Shown: positions 8,007 to 16,864 of the stretch, piece by piece | Layout: each line of letters starts with the position of its first letter | Numbering within the stretch: the stretch's first letter is position 1 | From: NVTR01 sp965237505 | GTDB taxonomy: Bacteria; Pseudomonadota; Alphaproteobacteria; Rhodobacterales; Rhodobacteraceae | DNA length: 64,000 bases | Direction of reading: 5' to 3' | NCBI GenBank assembly: GCA_965237505.1 | Contig: CBDEFR010000009.1 | Location: 1-64,000 of the forward strand | Translations under genes and position numbers: made by a program | The notes under the pieces: generated by a model | The model's input: only the letters and a program-made list of their open reading frames with translations | What the model was told of the DNA's origin: nothing | Database searches by the model: none

Positions 8007-9217
8007 CAGGGGTATCGCATGAATAGCTGGCCCGTGTTTGCTACGTGCATCAACGTCTGATTCAATGTCACCAGAACACGCATCTGGAGGACTTGCTTTG
8101 GAAAAGACTACATCATTTCAATCTGTTATTTCGGCCATCCCTGACCCTCGCCAGCAGGCGAAGGTGCTTTACCCGCTTGATGAGATCCTGCTTTTAAGCC
8201 TGTGTGCGGTGGTCTCGGGCGGCGAGAGTGTCGTTGATATTGTCGAATATGGTGAAGAAAAGCTGAAGTTTCTGCGCAAATTGGCCCCTTTTGAGCACGG
8301 CATTCCCTCGCATGACACGCTTTCAACGGTGTTTCGGCTGCTTGATCCGGAGAAGTTCAGTACAGCCTTTGCGCAATGGGCTGCTGGCCTGGCGGGACGC
8401 GTTGAAGGCTCGATTGTGGCCGTCGATGGCAAGACGATGCGCGGGTCAAAGGCCGGTGGTGAAACACCTCTGCATTTGATCTCGGCCTACTGTGATGATC
8501 TGCGTCTGGTACTGGGTCAGCGGGCAAGTGCGCACAAAAAGAACGAGATCAAGGACATTCCATTGCTCTTGGATTTGCTCCACGTTGAGGGCGCGATCGT
8601 GACGCTGGACGCGATGGGGTGCCAACGCCAGATTGCCTGCAAAATCCGCGACAAGGGGGCCGACTACGTGCTGGCGCTCAAGGGAAATCAGAGCAGCCTT
8701 TTTGAGGATGTGAAACTGTGGTTTGAAGAGAGGGAGCATGAAAATACTGCGTCGTTACAGACTGTTGATGGCGATAAAGGTCGGATTGAGACCCGGACCT
8801 ACACCCAGAGTGACACCATAGAATGGCTGCAAGAGCGCCATCCGGGTTGGGCGGGCCTGACCAGTATTGGTCGCGTTGTCTCGATCCGTGAAAGCAACGG
8901 GAAAACAACACAACAAACCCGATACTTCATCTCGTCTCTACCGAAAGATGCGCCGCACTTTGCCCATGCGGTACGCTCCCATTGGGGGATTGAAAACCGC
9001 CTCCACTGGGTGCTCGACGTCACATTCCGCGATGATGACAGCCGTGTTCGTAAGGATCACGGCCCCAAGAATTTTGCCGTCATCAAACACATGGCAATGA
9101 ATCTGCTCAACAAGGCAAAAGATAAAAAATCGCTCAGGGTCATGCGCAAAAAGGCCGGATGGAACAATCGGTTCTTACTGCAAATTCTCCGGACATAACC
9201 TTCATGCGATTCCCCTG
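8007..9217 (+). mobile_element. ISAs1-family insertion sequence, copy 2 (1211 bp)
   Basis: It has the same length and ends as the copy at 585-1795, with a different perfect 10-bp target duplication (GGCAACCAGC at 7997-8006 and 9218-9227). It sits in the 3-prime non-coding part of the IS1380-family element. Near-identity of the two copies points to recent transposition. Confidence 0.95.
8098..9198 (+). CDS. ISAs1-family transposase, copy 2
   Basis: A 366-residue DDE transposase beginning at TTG 8098, seven bases after GGAGG (8086-8090). It carries the VAVDGKTMRGS and HWGIENRLHWVLDV motifs and differs from copy 1 by a single residue (His in KDAPHFAHAV). It is intact. Confidence 0.92.
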   Translation: MEKTTSFQSVISAIPDPRQQAKVLYPLDEILLLSLCAVVSGGESVVDIVEYGEEKLKFLRKLAPFEHGIPSHDTLSTVFRLLDPEKFSTAFAQWAAGLAGRVEGSIVAVDGKTMRGSKAGGETPLHLISAYCDDLRLVLGQRASAHKKNEIKDIPLLLDLLHVEGAIVTLDAMGCQRQIACKIRDKGADYVLALKGNQSSLFEDVKLWFEEREHENTASLQTVDGDKGRIETRTYTQSDTIEWLQERHPGWAGLTSIGRVVSIRESNGKTTQQTRYFISSLPKDAPHFAHAVRSHWGIENRLHWVLDVTFRDDDSRVRKDHGPKNFAVIKHMAMNLLNKAKDKKSLRVMRKKAGWNNRFLLQILRT

Positions 9218-9457
9218 GGCAACCAGCGACAACCTTGCGAAAACAGCCAAACGCGGCTAAATTACCTCAAAGCCCAAGCTACTTGGGGAATATCAGTACA
9301 GACGAATTGGAGCATGTCAAACAGAGCGCCGCATTGAAGCGCGCACACCAAAGCCATCGTCTGGCTTTCGGCAGCGCTATTGACGCGGCCGGGTTTTCAA
9401 GATTGCCTGCGGCGGCGCCAAACAGCGCCTGATATGCGCGCCAAAGTTGGAATGTCG

Positions 9458-10369
9458 ATGACAAAGCTATCCGGAATAATCGCCCCGCTCCTGACCCCGT
9501 TTGACGCCGATGGCGCGGTTGCCAATGATCTATGGGTTAGCCATGCCAAGTGGGTACTGGATCAGGGCGCGCATTTCCTGGCACCCTTCGGTACCACCGG
9601 CGAGGCGCTGTCGCTGGCACCGTCCGAGCGCATGGCCGCGATCGAGGCGCTGCTGAACGCCGGCATCCCGGCTGACCGGCTGATGCCCGGCACCGGCCTG
9701 CCATCGCTCATCGAAACCGCCAATTTGACCCGCCACGCGGTAAATCTTGGGGTAACAGCCGTCATGGTGCTGCCGTCATTTTTCTACACTGACGCAAATG
9801 AGGACGGGCATTTTCGTTATTTCGAGGCTCTGGTCGGCGCAGTCGCCGACAAGCGGTTGAAGATTTGCCTGTACAACATTCCGCAGAACTCCGGCGTTGC
9901 GGTGACCCCGTCGCTGGCGGCCCGCCTTAACCAAGCGATGCCGGACGCTTTCGTCGCCTACAAGGACAGCTGCGGCGACTGGGGCCATACCCAGCAGGTG
10001 ATCGATGCCGCACCAGCTCTGGCGGTGTTTCCGGGATCGGACAAGTTTCTGACCCAAGGGCTGGCAAACGGCTGTGCGGGCTGTATTTCGGCGATGGCAA
10101 ATGTGAATGCGGCGGCGATCCGCGCGGTGATTGACGCCGCTGTTGCCGGGGTGGACGTGTCGGTGTTGGACGGCGCAATCAATGACTTTCGGGCGCATTT
10201 GCAAGATGGCGGGCAGATCCGGGCGATGAAGGCCATGCTGGCGGTGCGCTCTGGTGATGATCGCTGGCTGAACCTGCGCCCGCCGCTATTGAACGCCACG
10301 CACGATTTGGGCAAGGCATTGCTGGCGAGTCTGGGCCACGCCGCCGATCACATTGGAGCGGATATTTGA
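9458..10369 (+). CDS. DapA-family lyase/aldolase (dihydrodipicolinate synthase-like)
   Basis: A 303-residue TIM-barrel protein of the dihydrodipicolinate synthase/N-acetylneuraminate lyase family. The GTTGEA motif (about residues 45-50), the active-site Tyr in LYNIP (about 139) and the Schiff-base Lys in AYKDS (about 169) are present. The family condenses or cleaves pyruvate adducts; the sequence alone does not fix the substrate. The HFRYFEALVGAVADKRLKI region and lack of neighbouring lysine genes suggest a paralogue rather than the biosynthetic DapA. ATG codons at 9434, 9452 and 9458 are possible; 9458 starts at MTKLSGIIAP, the usual N terminus. It is the first host gene right of the IS cluster. 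Confidence 0.85.
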   Translation: MTKLSGIIAPLLTPFDADGAVANDLWVSHAKWVLDQGAHFLAPFGTTGEALSLAPSERMAAIEALLNAGIPADRLMPGTGLPSLIETANLTRHAVNLGVTAVMVLPSFFYTDANEDGHFRYFEALVGAVADKRLKICLYNIPQNSGVAVTPSLAARLNQAMPDAFVAYKDSCGDWGHTQQVIDAAPALAVFPGSDKFLTQGLANGCAGCISAMANVNAAAIRAVIDAAVAGVDVSVLDGAINDFRAHLQDGGQIRAMKAMLAVRSGDDRWLNLRPPLLNATHDLGKALLASLGHAADHIGADI

Positions 10370-10463
10370 CCTTGCGTAACTGTTTCGCGCAGCCCGGCTG
10401 CGATTGTGCAAGCCGTGCCAGGGCAATCTTGTTCATCGGCGTCGGGCACTCTACATCTCTGCC

Positions 10464-11264
10464 ATGAGAAGATGGATTCCATTTGTTAAATCGCCACCCG
10501 TGGTGGCGGTTATCCGGCTGAACGGGGTGATCGCCGCCGCCGGCAGGGGCTTGGCAATGAATGACGCCGGGCTGGCGTCATTGATCGAGCGCGCCTTTCG
10601 GCGCCGAAAACCGGTGGCGGTCGCCTTGTCGATCAACTCGCCGGGCGGATCACCGGTGCAATCCTCGCTGATCGCGGCGCGGATCAGGCGCTTGGCCGGG
10701 GAAAGGAAAATTCCGGTCTTCGCGTTTGTCGAGGATGTCGCGGCTTCCGGCGGCTACTGGCTCGCCAGCGCCGCTGATGAGGTCTGGGTTGATCAAAGTT
10801 CGGTGGTGGGCTCGATCGGGGTGATTGCTGCCAATTTCGGCTTTCACGAGCTGATTGGCCGCTACGGGGTCGAGCGCCGGGTGCACACCGCCGGCAAATC
10901 CAAAAGCATGCTCGATCCGTTTCAGCCGGAAAAGCCGGCAGACATCAAACGCCTGAACGCCATTCTCGGGCAAATGCACGAGACCTTCATTTCTCAGGTT
11001 AAAGAGCGGCGTGGCGGCAAGCTTTCTGAGCACAAGGACATGTTTACCGGTGCGTTCTGGATCGGCAAGACCGCGGTTGATCTGGGCCTTGCCGACGGCA
11101 TTGGCCATTTGGTTCCAAAGATGAAGGAACGGTTTGGCGACAAGGTTCTGTTCTTGCCCTACGGCCAAAGACGCTCACTTTTGCGGCGCTTTGGTGTTGA
11201 GATGGTCGATGATGCAATCCATGCTCTGCAAGAGCGCGCCGAATATGCCAGGTTCGGGCTTTAG
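10464..11264 (+). CDS. S49-family signal peptide peptidase-like protein (SppA/SohB type)
   Basis: A 266-residue short-form S49 peptidase. The ClpP-like fold shows SINSPGGSP (about 57-64), the nucleophile Ser in AASGGYWLAS (about residue 95) and the general-base Lys in AGKSKSML (about 145-147). The family degrades cleaved signal peptides and membrane proteins. There is no convincing N-terminal membrane anchor, unlike E. coli SppA. ATG 10464 gives the usual short N terminus before VVAVIRLNG; an in-frame start at 10404 would add an unconvincing extension. The next small gene begins 3 bp after the stop, so they are probably co-transcribed. Confidence 0.9.
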   Translation: MRRWIPFVKSPPVVAVIRLNGVIAAAGRGLAMNDAGLASLIERAFRRRKPVAVALSINSPGGSPVQSSLIAARIRRLAGERKIPVFAFVEDVAASGGYWLASAADEVWVDQSSVVGSIGVIAANFGFHELIGRYGVERRVHTAGKSKSMLDPFQPEKPADIKRLNAILGQMHETFISQVKERRGGKLSEHKDMFTGAFWIGKTAVDLGLADGIGHLVPKMKERFGDKVLFLPYGQRRSLLRRFGVEMVDDAIHALQERAEYARFGL

Positions 11265-11267
11265 GCG

Positions 11268-11426
11268 ATGGTCAAAGCGGTCACTTTTTTCCTGATCGGG
11301 ATTTTGGTGCTGGCGATGTTCGGGCGGTTGCGGTTTCCCGGTCAGAAACGCCTGCAGGCGGCCAAATGTCCCAAGTGCGGGCGTTACAGGTTCGGCAAGC
11401 GCGACTGTGCCTGCGGCGCGCGCTAG
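11268..11426 (+). CDS. Small membrane protein with a C-terminal zinc-ribbon-like motif, 52 aa
   Basis: It encodes an N-terminal hydrophobic segment (VTFFLIGILVLAMFG, about residues 5-19) followed by a short loop and a C-terminal CPKCGRYRFGKRDCACG motif with two Cys pairs, which resembles a small zinc ribbon. It starts 3 bp after the S49 peptidase gene and ends 10 bp before the antiporter gene, consistent with one operon. I recall similar short proteins in this position in related genomes; no function is known. Confidence 0.75.
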   Translation: MVKAVTFFLIGILVLAMFGRLRFPGQKRLQAAKCPKCGRYRFGKRDCACGAR

Positions 11427-11436
11427 AGATTAGCGG

Positions 11437-12387
11437 ATGGATTTCGCCCTAGCGGCTCTGGGGCTGGTGATTTTGGTCTTCGCCGGCGATGTTCTGGTGC
11501 GCAGCGCGGTGAACGTCAGCCTGCGCTTGGGCGTGCCCGCGCTGATCGTCAGCCTGACCATTGTGGCGATCGGCACCTCGGCCCCCGAACTGCTGATCGC
11601 GATCGATGCGGTATTGAATGACGCGCCAGGCATTGCCGTGGGCAACGTGGTCGGCTCGAACACTGCAAACGTGCTTTTGGTATTGGGCTTGCCGGCGTTG
11701 CTGGCCGGGCTTGGCACCGCCGATCGTGCAACCCGCAATAGCTATCTGCAAATGCTGGCCGGCACCGGGCTGTTCGTGGCAATCGCCCTTATCTCACCGA
11801 TCACCTGGCTTTACGGCGTGATCCTGGTGGCGCTCTACGTTACCTTCATTTTCCGTGCGATCAGTTCCGAGCAGCGCCACCGCCGCTCCGAAGCCGCCAA
11901 TCAGGCAGGGTTGCGGGACATCGAAGGTGCTGAATCCGGCATGCCCTGGTGGAAAATCGCGGCATATCTGGCGATCGGGCTGATCGGCCTGCCACTGGGT
12001 GCTGACATTCTGGTCGAAAACGCCACAGTGATTGCGCGCACTTTTGATGTTAGCGACACCGTAATCGGGCTGACACTGGTTGCAGTCGGCACTTCGCTGC
12101 CCGAGCTGGCGACCACCATCGCTGCGGCGTTCCGGCGCCAGGCAGCGGTCGCTTTTGGCAATGTCATCGGCTCCAATATGGCGAACATTCTGGCGATTAT
12201 CGGCATCGCCGCGTTCTTTGACGATATACCGGTAGCGCCCGGGATACTGCGCTTTGATGTGTGGGTGATGGTCGCATCGGCCTTGGTGCTCGCGCCATTC
12301 GTATTCGGCAAGCTCGATCTGAGCCGGATTTGGGGAGCGTTGTTTACCGCCCTATATGGTGCTTATGTGATCTTGGTGTTGATGTGA
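11437..12387 (+). CDS. Calcium/sodium antiporter (CaCA family, YrbG type)
   Basis: A 316-residue inner-membrane protein with about ten transmembrane segments in two homologous halves. Each half carries the alpha-repeat signature: AIGTSAPELLIAIDA with GNVVGSN (about 45-75), and VGTSLPELATTIAA with GNVIGSN in the second half. These acidic Glu residues bind the cation in CaCA exchangers. It exchanges Na+ (or K+) for Ca2+ across the cytoplasmic membrane. Length and topology are normal for bacterial YrbG-like proteins. The following SDR gene begins 15 bp downstream. Confidence 0.92.
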   Translation: MDFALAALGLVILVFAGDVLVRSAVNVSLRLGVPALIVSLTIVAIGTSAPELLIAIDAVLNDAPGIAVGNVVGSNTANVLLVLGLPALLAGLGTADRATRNSYLQMLAGTGLFVAIALISPITWLYGVILVALYVTFIFRAISSEQRHRRSEAANQAGLRDIEGAESGMPWWKIAAYLAIGLIGLPLGADILVENATVIARTFDVSDTVIGLTLVAVGTSLPELATTIAAAFRRQAAVAFGNVIGSNMANILAIIGIAAFFDDIPVAPGILRFDVWVMVASALVLAPFVFGKLDLSRIWGALFTALYGAYVILVLM

Positions 12388-12401
12388 CGAAAGCTTTGGG
12401 A

Positions 12402-13187
12402 ATGCAGAGAAAACGTGCATTGGTAACCGGTGCCGGCAAACGATTGGGCCGCGCAATGGCGCTGTGCCTGGCCGGTCGCGGCCATGATGTGGCGGTGCAT
12501 TATACCAGCTCGGGCGACGCGGCCGAAGCGGTGGCTGCAGAAATTCGTGCCCTGGGTCAGCGGGCCGCCACGCTGCAAGGTGATTTACTGGTCGAGCAAG
12601 ATACCCAAAAACTAGTTGCTCAGGCGGCAGAAGCCTTGGACGGCCCGCTTAACGTGCTGGTCAATAACGCCTCGATATTTGAATACGACACCATTCACAC
12701 CGCAACCCGCGAAAGCTGGGACCGCCATATCGGCTCCAACCTGCGCGCGCCGTTCGTGCTGACCCAAAACTTTGCCGCCACGGTGCCCGATCCGGTGCGT
12801 GACAGTAACGGCGAGCCGGTCGCACAAGGTCTGGTGGTGAACATGCTGGACCAGCGGGTGCTCAAGCTGACGCCGGAATTCATGAGCTACTCGATCGCCA
12901 AAATGGGACTCTGGGCATTTACCCGGACCGCAGCGCAGGCGCTGGCCCCGCGGGTGCGGGTGAACGCCATCGGGCCGGGGCCGACACTGATCGGCGCGCA
13001 CCAGTCCGACGATCATTTCGCCCGCCAGCGCGCCGCCACAATCCTGGGTCGCGGCGCCAATCCCGAAGACATCACCGCCGCACTTCGTTACCTGCTGGAC
13101 GCACCTGCGGTGACCGGTCAGTTGCTCTGCGTTGACGGTGGCCAGCATCTGGTCTGGAAAACGCCGGACATGCCTGGATCCGAATAA
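12402..13187 (+). CDS. Short-chain dehydrogenase (pteridine reductase-like)
   Basis: A 261-residue Rossmann-fold oxidoreductase. The cofactor loop TGAGKRLGRAMAL (about residues 8-20), the NNAS motif and the catalytic YSIAK are clear, and the C terminus ends in VTGQLLCVDGGQHL. The GKRLG loop and overall shape are those of FolM/pteridine reductase-like SDRs, which reduce dihydropterins, but the assignment is by pattern only. ATG 12402 is preferred; an in-frame GTG at 12384 overlaps the antiporter stop. In this group the gene commonly precedes uvrC, as here. Confidence 0.85.
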   Translation: MQRKRALVTGAGKRLGRAMALCLAGRGHDVAVHYTSSGDAAEAVAAEIRALGQRAATLQGDLLVEQDTQKLVAQAAEALDGPLNVLVNNASIFEYDTIHTATRESWDRHIGSNLRAPFVLTQNFAATVPDPVRDSNGEPVAQGLVVNMLDQRVLKLTPEFMSYSIAKMGLWAFTRTAAQALAPRVRVNAIGPGPTLIGAHQSDDHFARQRAATILGRGANPEDITAALRYLLDAPAVTGQLLCVDGGQHLVWKTPDMPGSE

Positions 13188-13494
13188 AAATGCAATGGAA
13201 TCTGCGCAGAATGGCCTTGACTTGTGCACGGGCGCAAAAATTATCACGAATCCGTTAACGATTTGGTAATGTTTTCAATGATTTGCAATTTTTACAAAAA
13301 ACCACCTAATAAAATCAACACCTTAGAAATGTGCCTAATTAATGGGCGAATCCTCGAACCAGCCCAATTGTAACGAAAATTACCCGTTGCCCGAAACTTA
13401 CCACCAGAGTTATCCACAAGAATGGTGGACATGTTTTCTATTGCTTTGACTGGCTCTAAGCTGCAGCCCTCGCCAGGAATCACCTGACCGCAGC
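13188..13494 (+). promoter_or_regulatory. AT-rich intergenic region upstream of uvrC with one consensus DnaA box
   Basis: About 300 bp without a gene, distinctly richer in A and T than its surroundings. It contains a perfect E. coli-type DnaA box, TTATCCACA, at 13410-13418, and a TTAACGATTTGGTAA stretch near 13257-13271 that resembles a CtrA-type TTAA-N7-TTAA site with one mismatch. It presumably carries the uvrC promoter. No -35/-10 pair stands out enough to assign. Confidence 0.4.
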
Positions 13495-15375
13495 ATGACA
13501 GACCAACCAAGCAACCGAACCAAGCAAACGCCCGTGGCGGGCCATGCCCGCATTCAAAGCTATTTGAAAAGCCTCGATAATTCACCGGGCGTCTACCGGA
13601 TGCTCAATGCCAAGGGCGCGGTGCTTTATGTCGGCAAGGCCCGCAATTTGAACAAGCGTGTGTCAAACTATGCAAATCCGGCCGGTCATTCGGGCCGGAT
13701 TGCGCGGATGATCGCTGAAACCAGCTCGATGATGTTCCTGACCACCCGCACCGAAACCGAAGCGCTGTTGTTGGAACAGAATCTCATCAAACAACTCAAG
13801 CCGCGCTACAACGTGCTGCTGCGCGATGACAAAAGCTTTCCCAATATTCTGGTCTCGCGCGCCCACGCCTTCCCGCAGATCAAAAAGCACCGCGGCGCCA
13901 AAAAAGAAGCCGGCCGATACTACGGCCCCTTCGCCAGCGCCGGAGCCGTGAACCGGACCCTGAACCAGCTGCAAAAAGTGTTCCTGCTGCGCACCTGTTC
14001 TGACGCGACGTTCGAAAGCCGCACCCGGCCCTGCCTGCTCTACCAGATCAAACGCTGCTCGGCGCCCTGCGTCGGGCACGTGTCCGAGGCGCAATATGCG
14101 CGCCTGGTCGCCGACGCCGAGCGCTTTCTGCAAGGCAAATCCACCACCATGCAGGCCGAACTGGCCGGCCAGATGGACGCCGCCAGCGAGCGACTCGAAT
14201 TTGAACGCGCCGCTGCATTGCGCGACCGAATTCGCGCCCTGACCCAGGTCCAGCAGGCTCAGGGCATCAACCCGCGCGGCGTGACCGAAGCCGACGTGAT
14301 CGCGCTGTATATGGACGGCGGGCAGGCCTGTGTGCAGGTGTTTTTCATCCGCGCCAACCAGAACTGGGGCAACCGCGATTATTACCCGCGCACCGGCTCC
14401 GGTGCCGAAGCCGCAGAAGTTTTGCAGGCCTTTATCGGGCAGTTCTATGACACCCGGGAACCGCCGCGCGCGGTGCTGCTCAGCCACCAGATCGAAGACG
14501 CCGACCTGATGGCCGATGCGCTGTGCCAAAAGGCCGGGCGCAAGGTGTCACTCAGCGTGCCATTGCGCGGCGAAAAGGCCGAACTTGTGGCCGGTGCGAC
14601 GCGCAACGCCCGTGAAAGCCTGGCCCGCAAACTCTCTGAAACCGCGACACAGACAAAATTGCTCGTCGGTCTTGCCACGGCCTTTGATCTGGACGCCCCG
14701 CCAATGCGCATTGAAGTCTACGACAATTCGCACATCCAGGGCGCCCATGCGGTCGGCGCGATGATCGTTGCCGGACCCGACGGGTTCGTCAAAAGCCAGT
14801 ATCGCAAGTTCAACATCCGTGGTGAGGATCTGACCCCCGGTGATGATTTCGGCATGATGAAAGAGGTCCTCGCGCGCCGTTTTCGCCGCCTGTTGAAAGA
14901 AGACCCGGATCGCCAAGGCGACACCTGGCCCGATCTGTTGCTGATTGACGGCGGTGTCGGCCAGGTCAGCGCGGTGGCCGAGATAATGGCCGAACAAGGG
15001 GTCGAAGACATTGCAATGGTCGGCGTCGCCAAAGGTGTCGACCGGGACGCAGGAAAGGAGGAATTCCACCGCACCGGCAAACACCCATTTGCGCTGCGCC
15101 ATAATGACCCGGTGCTTTATTTCGTCCAGCGCCTGCGTGACGAGGCGCACCGCTTCGCCATCGGCACCCACCGCGCGCGCCGCGCGCGTGCCATCGGCGC
15201 CACTCCACTTGACGACGTCTCCGGCGTCGGCGCCGCCCGCAAACGCGCACTTCTGGCCCATTTCGGCAGTGCCAAAGATGTTAGTCGCGCTGGCCTTGCC
15301 GACCTGAAATCGGTCAACGGTATTTCCGGCAAAGTTGCCGAAACCATTTACGATTTTTTCCACGAAAAGGGCTGA
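13495..15375 (+). CDS. uvrC: Excinuclease ABC subunit C
   Basis: A 626-residue dual-incision nuclease of nucleotide excision repair, acting with UvrA and UvrB. The N-terminal GIY-YIG domain (PGVYRMLNAKGAVLYVGKAR, about 30-50), the four-Cys-containing middle region, the UVR domain (AASERLEFERAAALRDR), the RNase H-like domain (IEVYDNSHIQG and LLLIDGGVGQ) and the C-terminal double helix-hairpin-helix (LDDVSGVGAARKRALLAHFG) are all present in the normal order. pgsA follows, the usual order in this group. Confidence 0.97.
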   Translation: MTDQPSNRTKQTPVAGHARIQSYLKSLDNSPGVYRMLNAKGAVLYVGKARNLNKRVSNYANPAGHSGRIARMIAETSSMMFLTTRTETEALLLEQNLIKQLKPRYNVLLRDDKSFPNILVSRAHAFPQIKKHRGAKKEAGRYYGPFASAGAVNRTLNQLQKVFLLRTCSDATFESRTRPCLLYQIKRCSAPCVGHVSEAQYARLVADAERFLQGKSTTMQAELAGQMDAASERLEFERAAALRDRIRALTQVQQAQGINPRGVTEADVIALYMDGGQACVQVFFIRANQNWGNRDYYPRTGSGAEAAEVLQAFIGQFYDTREPPRAVLLSHQIEDADLMADALCQKAGRKVSLSVPLRGEKAELVAGATRNARESLARKLSETATQTKLLVGLATAFDLDAPPMRIEVYDNSHIQGAHAVGAMIVAGPDGFVKSQYRKFNIRGEDLTPGDDFGMMKEVLARRFRRLLKEDPDRQGDTWPDLLLIDGGVGQVSAVAEIMAEQGVEDIAMVGVAKGVDRDAGKEEFHRTGKHPFALRHNDPVLYFVQRLRDEAHRFAIGTHRARRARAIGATPLDDVSGVGAARKRALLAHFGSAKDVSRAGLADLKSVNGISGKVAETIYDFFHEKG

Positions 15376-15510
15376 CACAGCTTTATCTTCTGTTCAGAAA
15401 TACTTCCGCCGGAGGCGATTAAGCACCCGGCCACCGCTGCGCAGAAATTGCAGCGGCCCGCAGCCGCATCACGCCTTCCACCTGCCTGCCGAACGCGCTA
15501 CCAATTCAAC

Positions 15511-16176
15511 ATGACCCTGACGATCCCGAATATCCTGACGGTCCTGCGTCTGCTTGCAGCGCCTGCGGTGGCGGTAATGTTCCTTTACTTCACGCGGCCC
15601 TGGGCCGACTGGTTCGCGCTGACAATTTTTGTGGTGGCCGCACTGACCGATTGGATTGACGGCTTTCTTGCGCGCGCCTGGAAACAGGAAACCAGGTTCG
15701 GCACAATGCTCGACCCGATCGCCGACAAGGCGATGGTGGTGATCGCGTTAATGGTGATCATCGGCTATTCCAGCATGTCGCCCTGGCTGGTCCTTCCTGC
15801 GACGGTGATCCTGTTTCGCGAGGTCTTCGTTTCGGGCCTTCGCGAATTTCTGGGCAACCGGGCGGCATCGCTCAAAGTCACCAGGCTGGCCAAGTGGAAA
15901 ACCTCTGCGCAAATGGTCGCGATCGCGGTTTTGTTTTCGCAAGGGGTGTTTGAACATTACTTCGGCATGTCCGTTTTCGGCATGGATCGCCCGCTGATCG
16001 CGGATATCCTGAATGGCCGCGAAGAGGATGTGCTGGGACTGGCGTGGAAATACACCGGCATGATCTGGTCAGGCCGGATCGGGCTGTGGCTGCTTTGGTT
16101 CGCTGCCGCACTGACACTGGTGACGGGGATCGATTACTTCCGAAAATCGTTGCCGTATCTCAGGGAAGACAAGTGA
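15511..16176 (+). CDS. pgsA: CDP-diacylglycerol-glycerol-3-phosphate 3-phosphatidyltransferase
   Basis: A 221-residue membrane enzyme that makes phosphatidylglycerophosphate for phosphatidylglycerol. The CDP-alcohol phosphotransferase signature with its metal-binding Asp residues is visible as LTDWIDGFLARAWKQETRFG followed by LDPIADK. ATG 15511 (MTLTIPNILTVLRL) gives the standard N terminus; earlier in-frame codons lack support. Its stop overlaps the moaD start. Confidence 0.95.
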   Translation: MTLTIPNILTVLRLLAAPAVAVMFLYFTRPWADWFALTIFVVAALTDWIDGFLARAWKQETRFGTMLDPIADKAMVVIALMVIIGYSSMSPWLVLPATVILFREVFVSGLREFLGNRAASLKVTRLAKWKTSAQMVAIAVLFSQGVFEHYFGMSVFGMDRPLIADILNGREEDVLGLAWKYTGMIWSGRIGLWLLWFAAALTLVTGIDYFRKSLPYLREDK

Positions 16177-16421
16177 TGGATGTTTTGTATTTCGCCTGGG
16201 TCCGCGAACGGATCGGCCTGCCAAAGGAACAGGTCGAGACCAGCGCAAAAACGGTTGCCGATCTGGTCGAAGAGCTTAAGGCCCGCGAAGGCCGCTATGC
16301 TGCGGCGTTCGCCGATGCGACGGCGCTGCGGGTCGCGATCGACCAACAGCTTGCAGATTTTGACGCCCCGCTGGCAGGGGTGCGCGAAGTTGCGTTCTTT
16401 CCACCGATGACCGGCGGCTGA
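16176..16421 (+). CDS. moaD: Molybdopterin synthase small subunit
   Basis: An 81-residue ubiquitin-like sulfur carrier. It ends in MTGG: the C-terminal Gly-Gly that is adenylated and thiocarboxylated in molybdopterin synthesis. The start overlaps the pgsA stop (TGATGG) and the stop overlaps the moaE start (ATGA), so pgsA, moaD and moaE are translationally coupled. Confidence 0.95.
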   Translation: MDVLYFAWVRERIGLPKEQVETSAKTVADLVEELKAREGRYAAAFADATALRVAIDQQLADFDAPLAGVREVAFFPPMTGG

Positions 16422-16864
16422 TGATGAGCAGCCGGGTTCAGGACGCGCCATTTGACGCGGGCGCGGAGTTGACGGCATTCACCACTGGCCGCTCGGATCT
16501 GGGTGCTGTTGTAACGTTCACCGGCGTGGTCCGCGACAATGCGCGCGTCCTGAAATTTCTGGAGATCGAGCACTATCCGGGCATGACGCTAAAGCAGATC
16601 GAAATCATCGAGGCGCAGGCAGTGGCGCGCTGGAACCTTGTCGCCAGCCTGATCATCCATCGTTATGGGCGCCTGATGGCGGGCGAAAACATCATGATGG
16701 TCGCCACCGCCGCCACGCATCGGGCTGACGCATTCGCGGCCGCCGAGTTCCTGATGGACTACCTGAAATCCCGCGCCCCGTTCTGGAAGAAAGAGGTGAC
16801 GGCGGACGGCGAAAGCTGGGTCGAAGCGCGCGTCGCGGATGAGGACGCGCTGGATCGGTGGTAA
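16421..16864 (+). CDS. moaE: Molybdopterin synthase catalytic subunit
   Basis: A 147-residue MoaE, which with MoaD transfers sulfur to cyclic pyranopterin monophosphate. Visible features are GAVVTFTGVVRDN, HYPGMTLKQ, IIHRYGRLMAGE and the C-terminal LKSRAPFWKKEV holding the catalytic Lys residues. It overlaps moaD by one base. Confidence 0.95.
   Translation: MMSSRVQDAPFDAGAELTAFTTGRSDLGAVVTFTGVVRDNARVLKFLEIEHYPGMTLKQIEIIEAQAVARWNLVASLIIHRYGRLMAGENIMMVATAATHRADAFAAAEFLMDYLKSRAPFWKKEVTADGESWVEARVADEDALDRW

Larger units (their letters stand above)
6415..9291 (+). mobile_element. IS1380-family insertion sequence, copy 1, carrying an ISAs1 element
   Basis: A 15-bp inverted repeat (ATTCCCCAAGTAGCT at 6415-6429 and its complement at 9277-9291) bounds the element. 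Without the ISAs1 insertion it would be about 1656 bp, normal for the family. No clear target duplication is seen, and the right flank does not continue the DUF3800 gene, so an IS-adjacent deletion is likely. The ISAs1 insertion is in the non-coding tail and leaves the transposase intact. Confidence 0.8.

Noticed and set aside
585..9217. The region between the two ISAs1 copies as a composite transposon
   Set aside because: Each copy has its own perfect 10-bp duplication with a different sequence, so they inserted independently; there is no shared duplication outside the pair.
13663..15378. Two long frames antisense to uvrC
   Set aside because: uvrC is unmistakable on the plus strand; the antisense frames have no recognisable domains.
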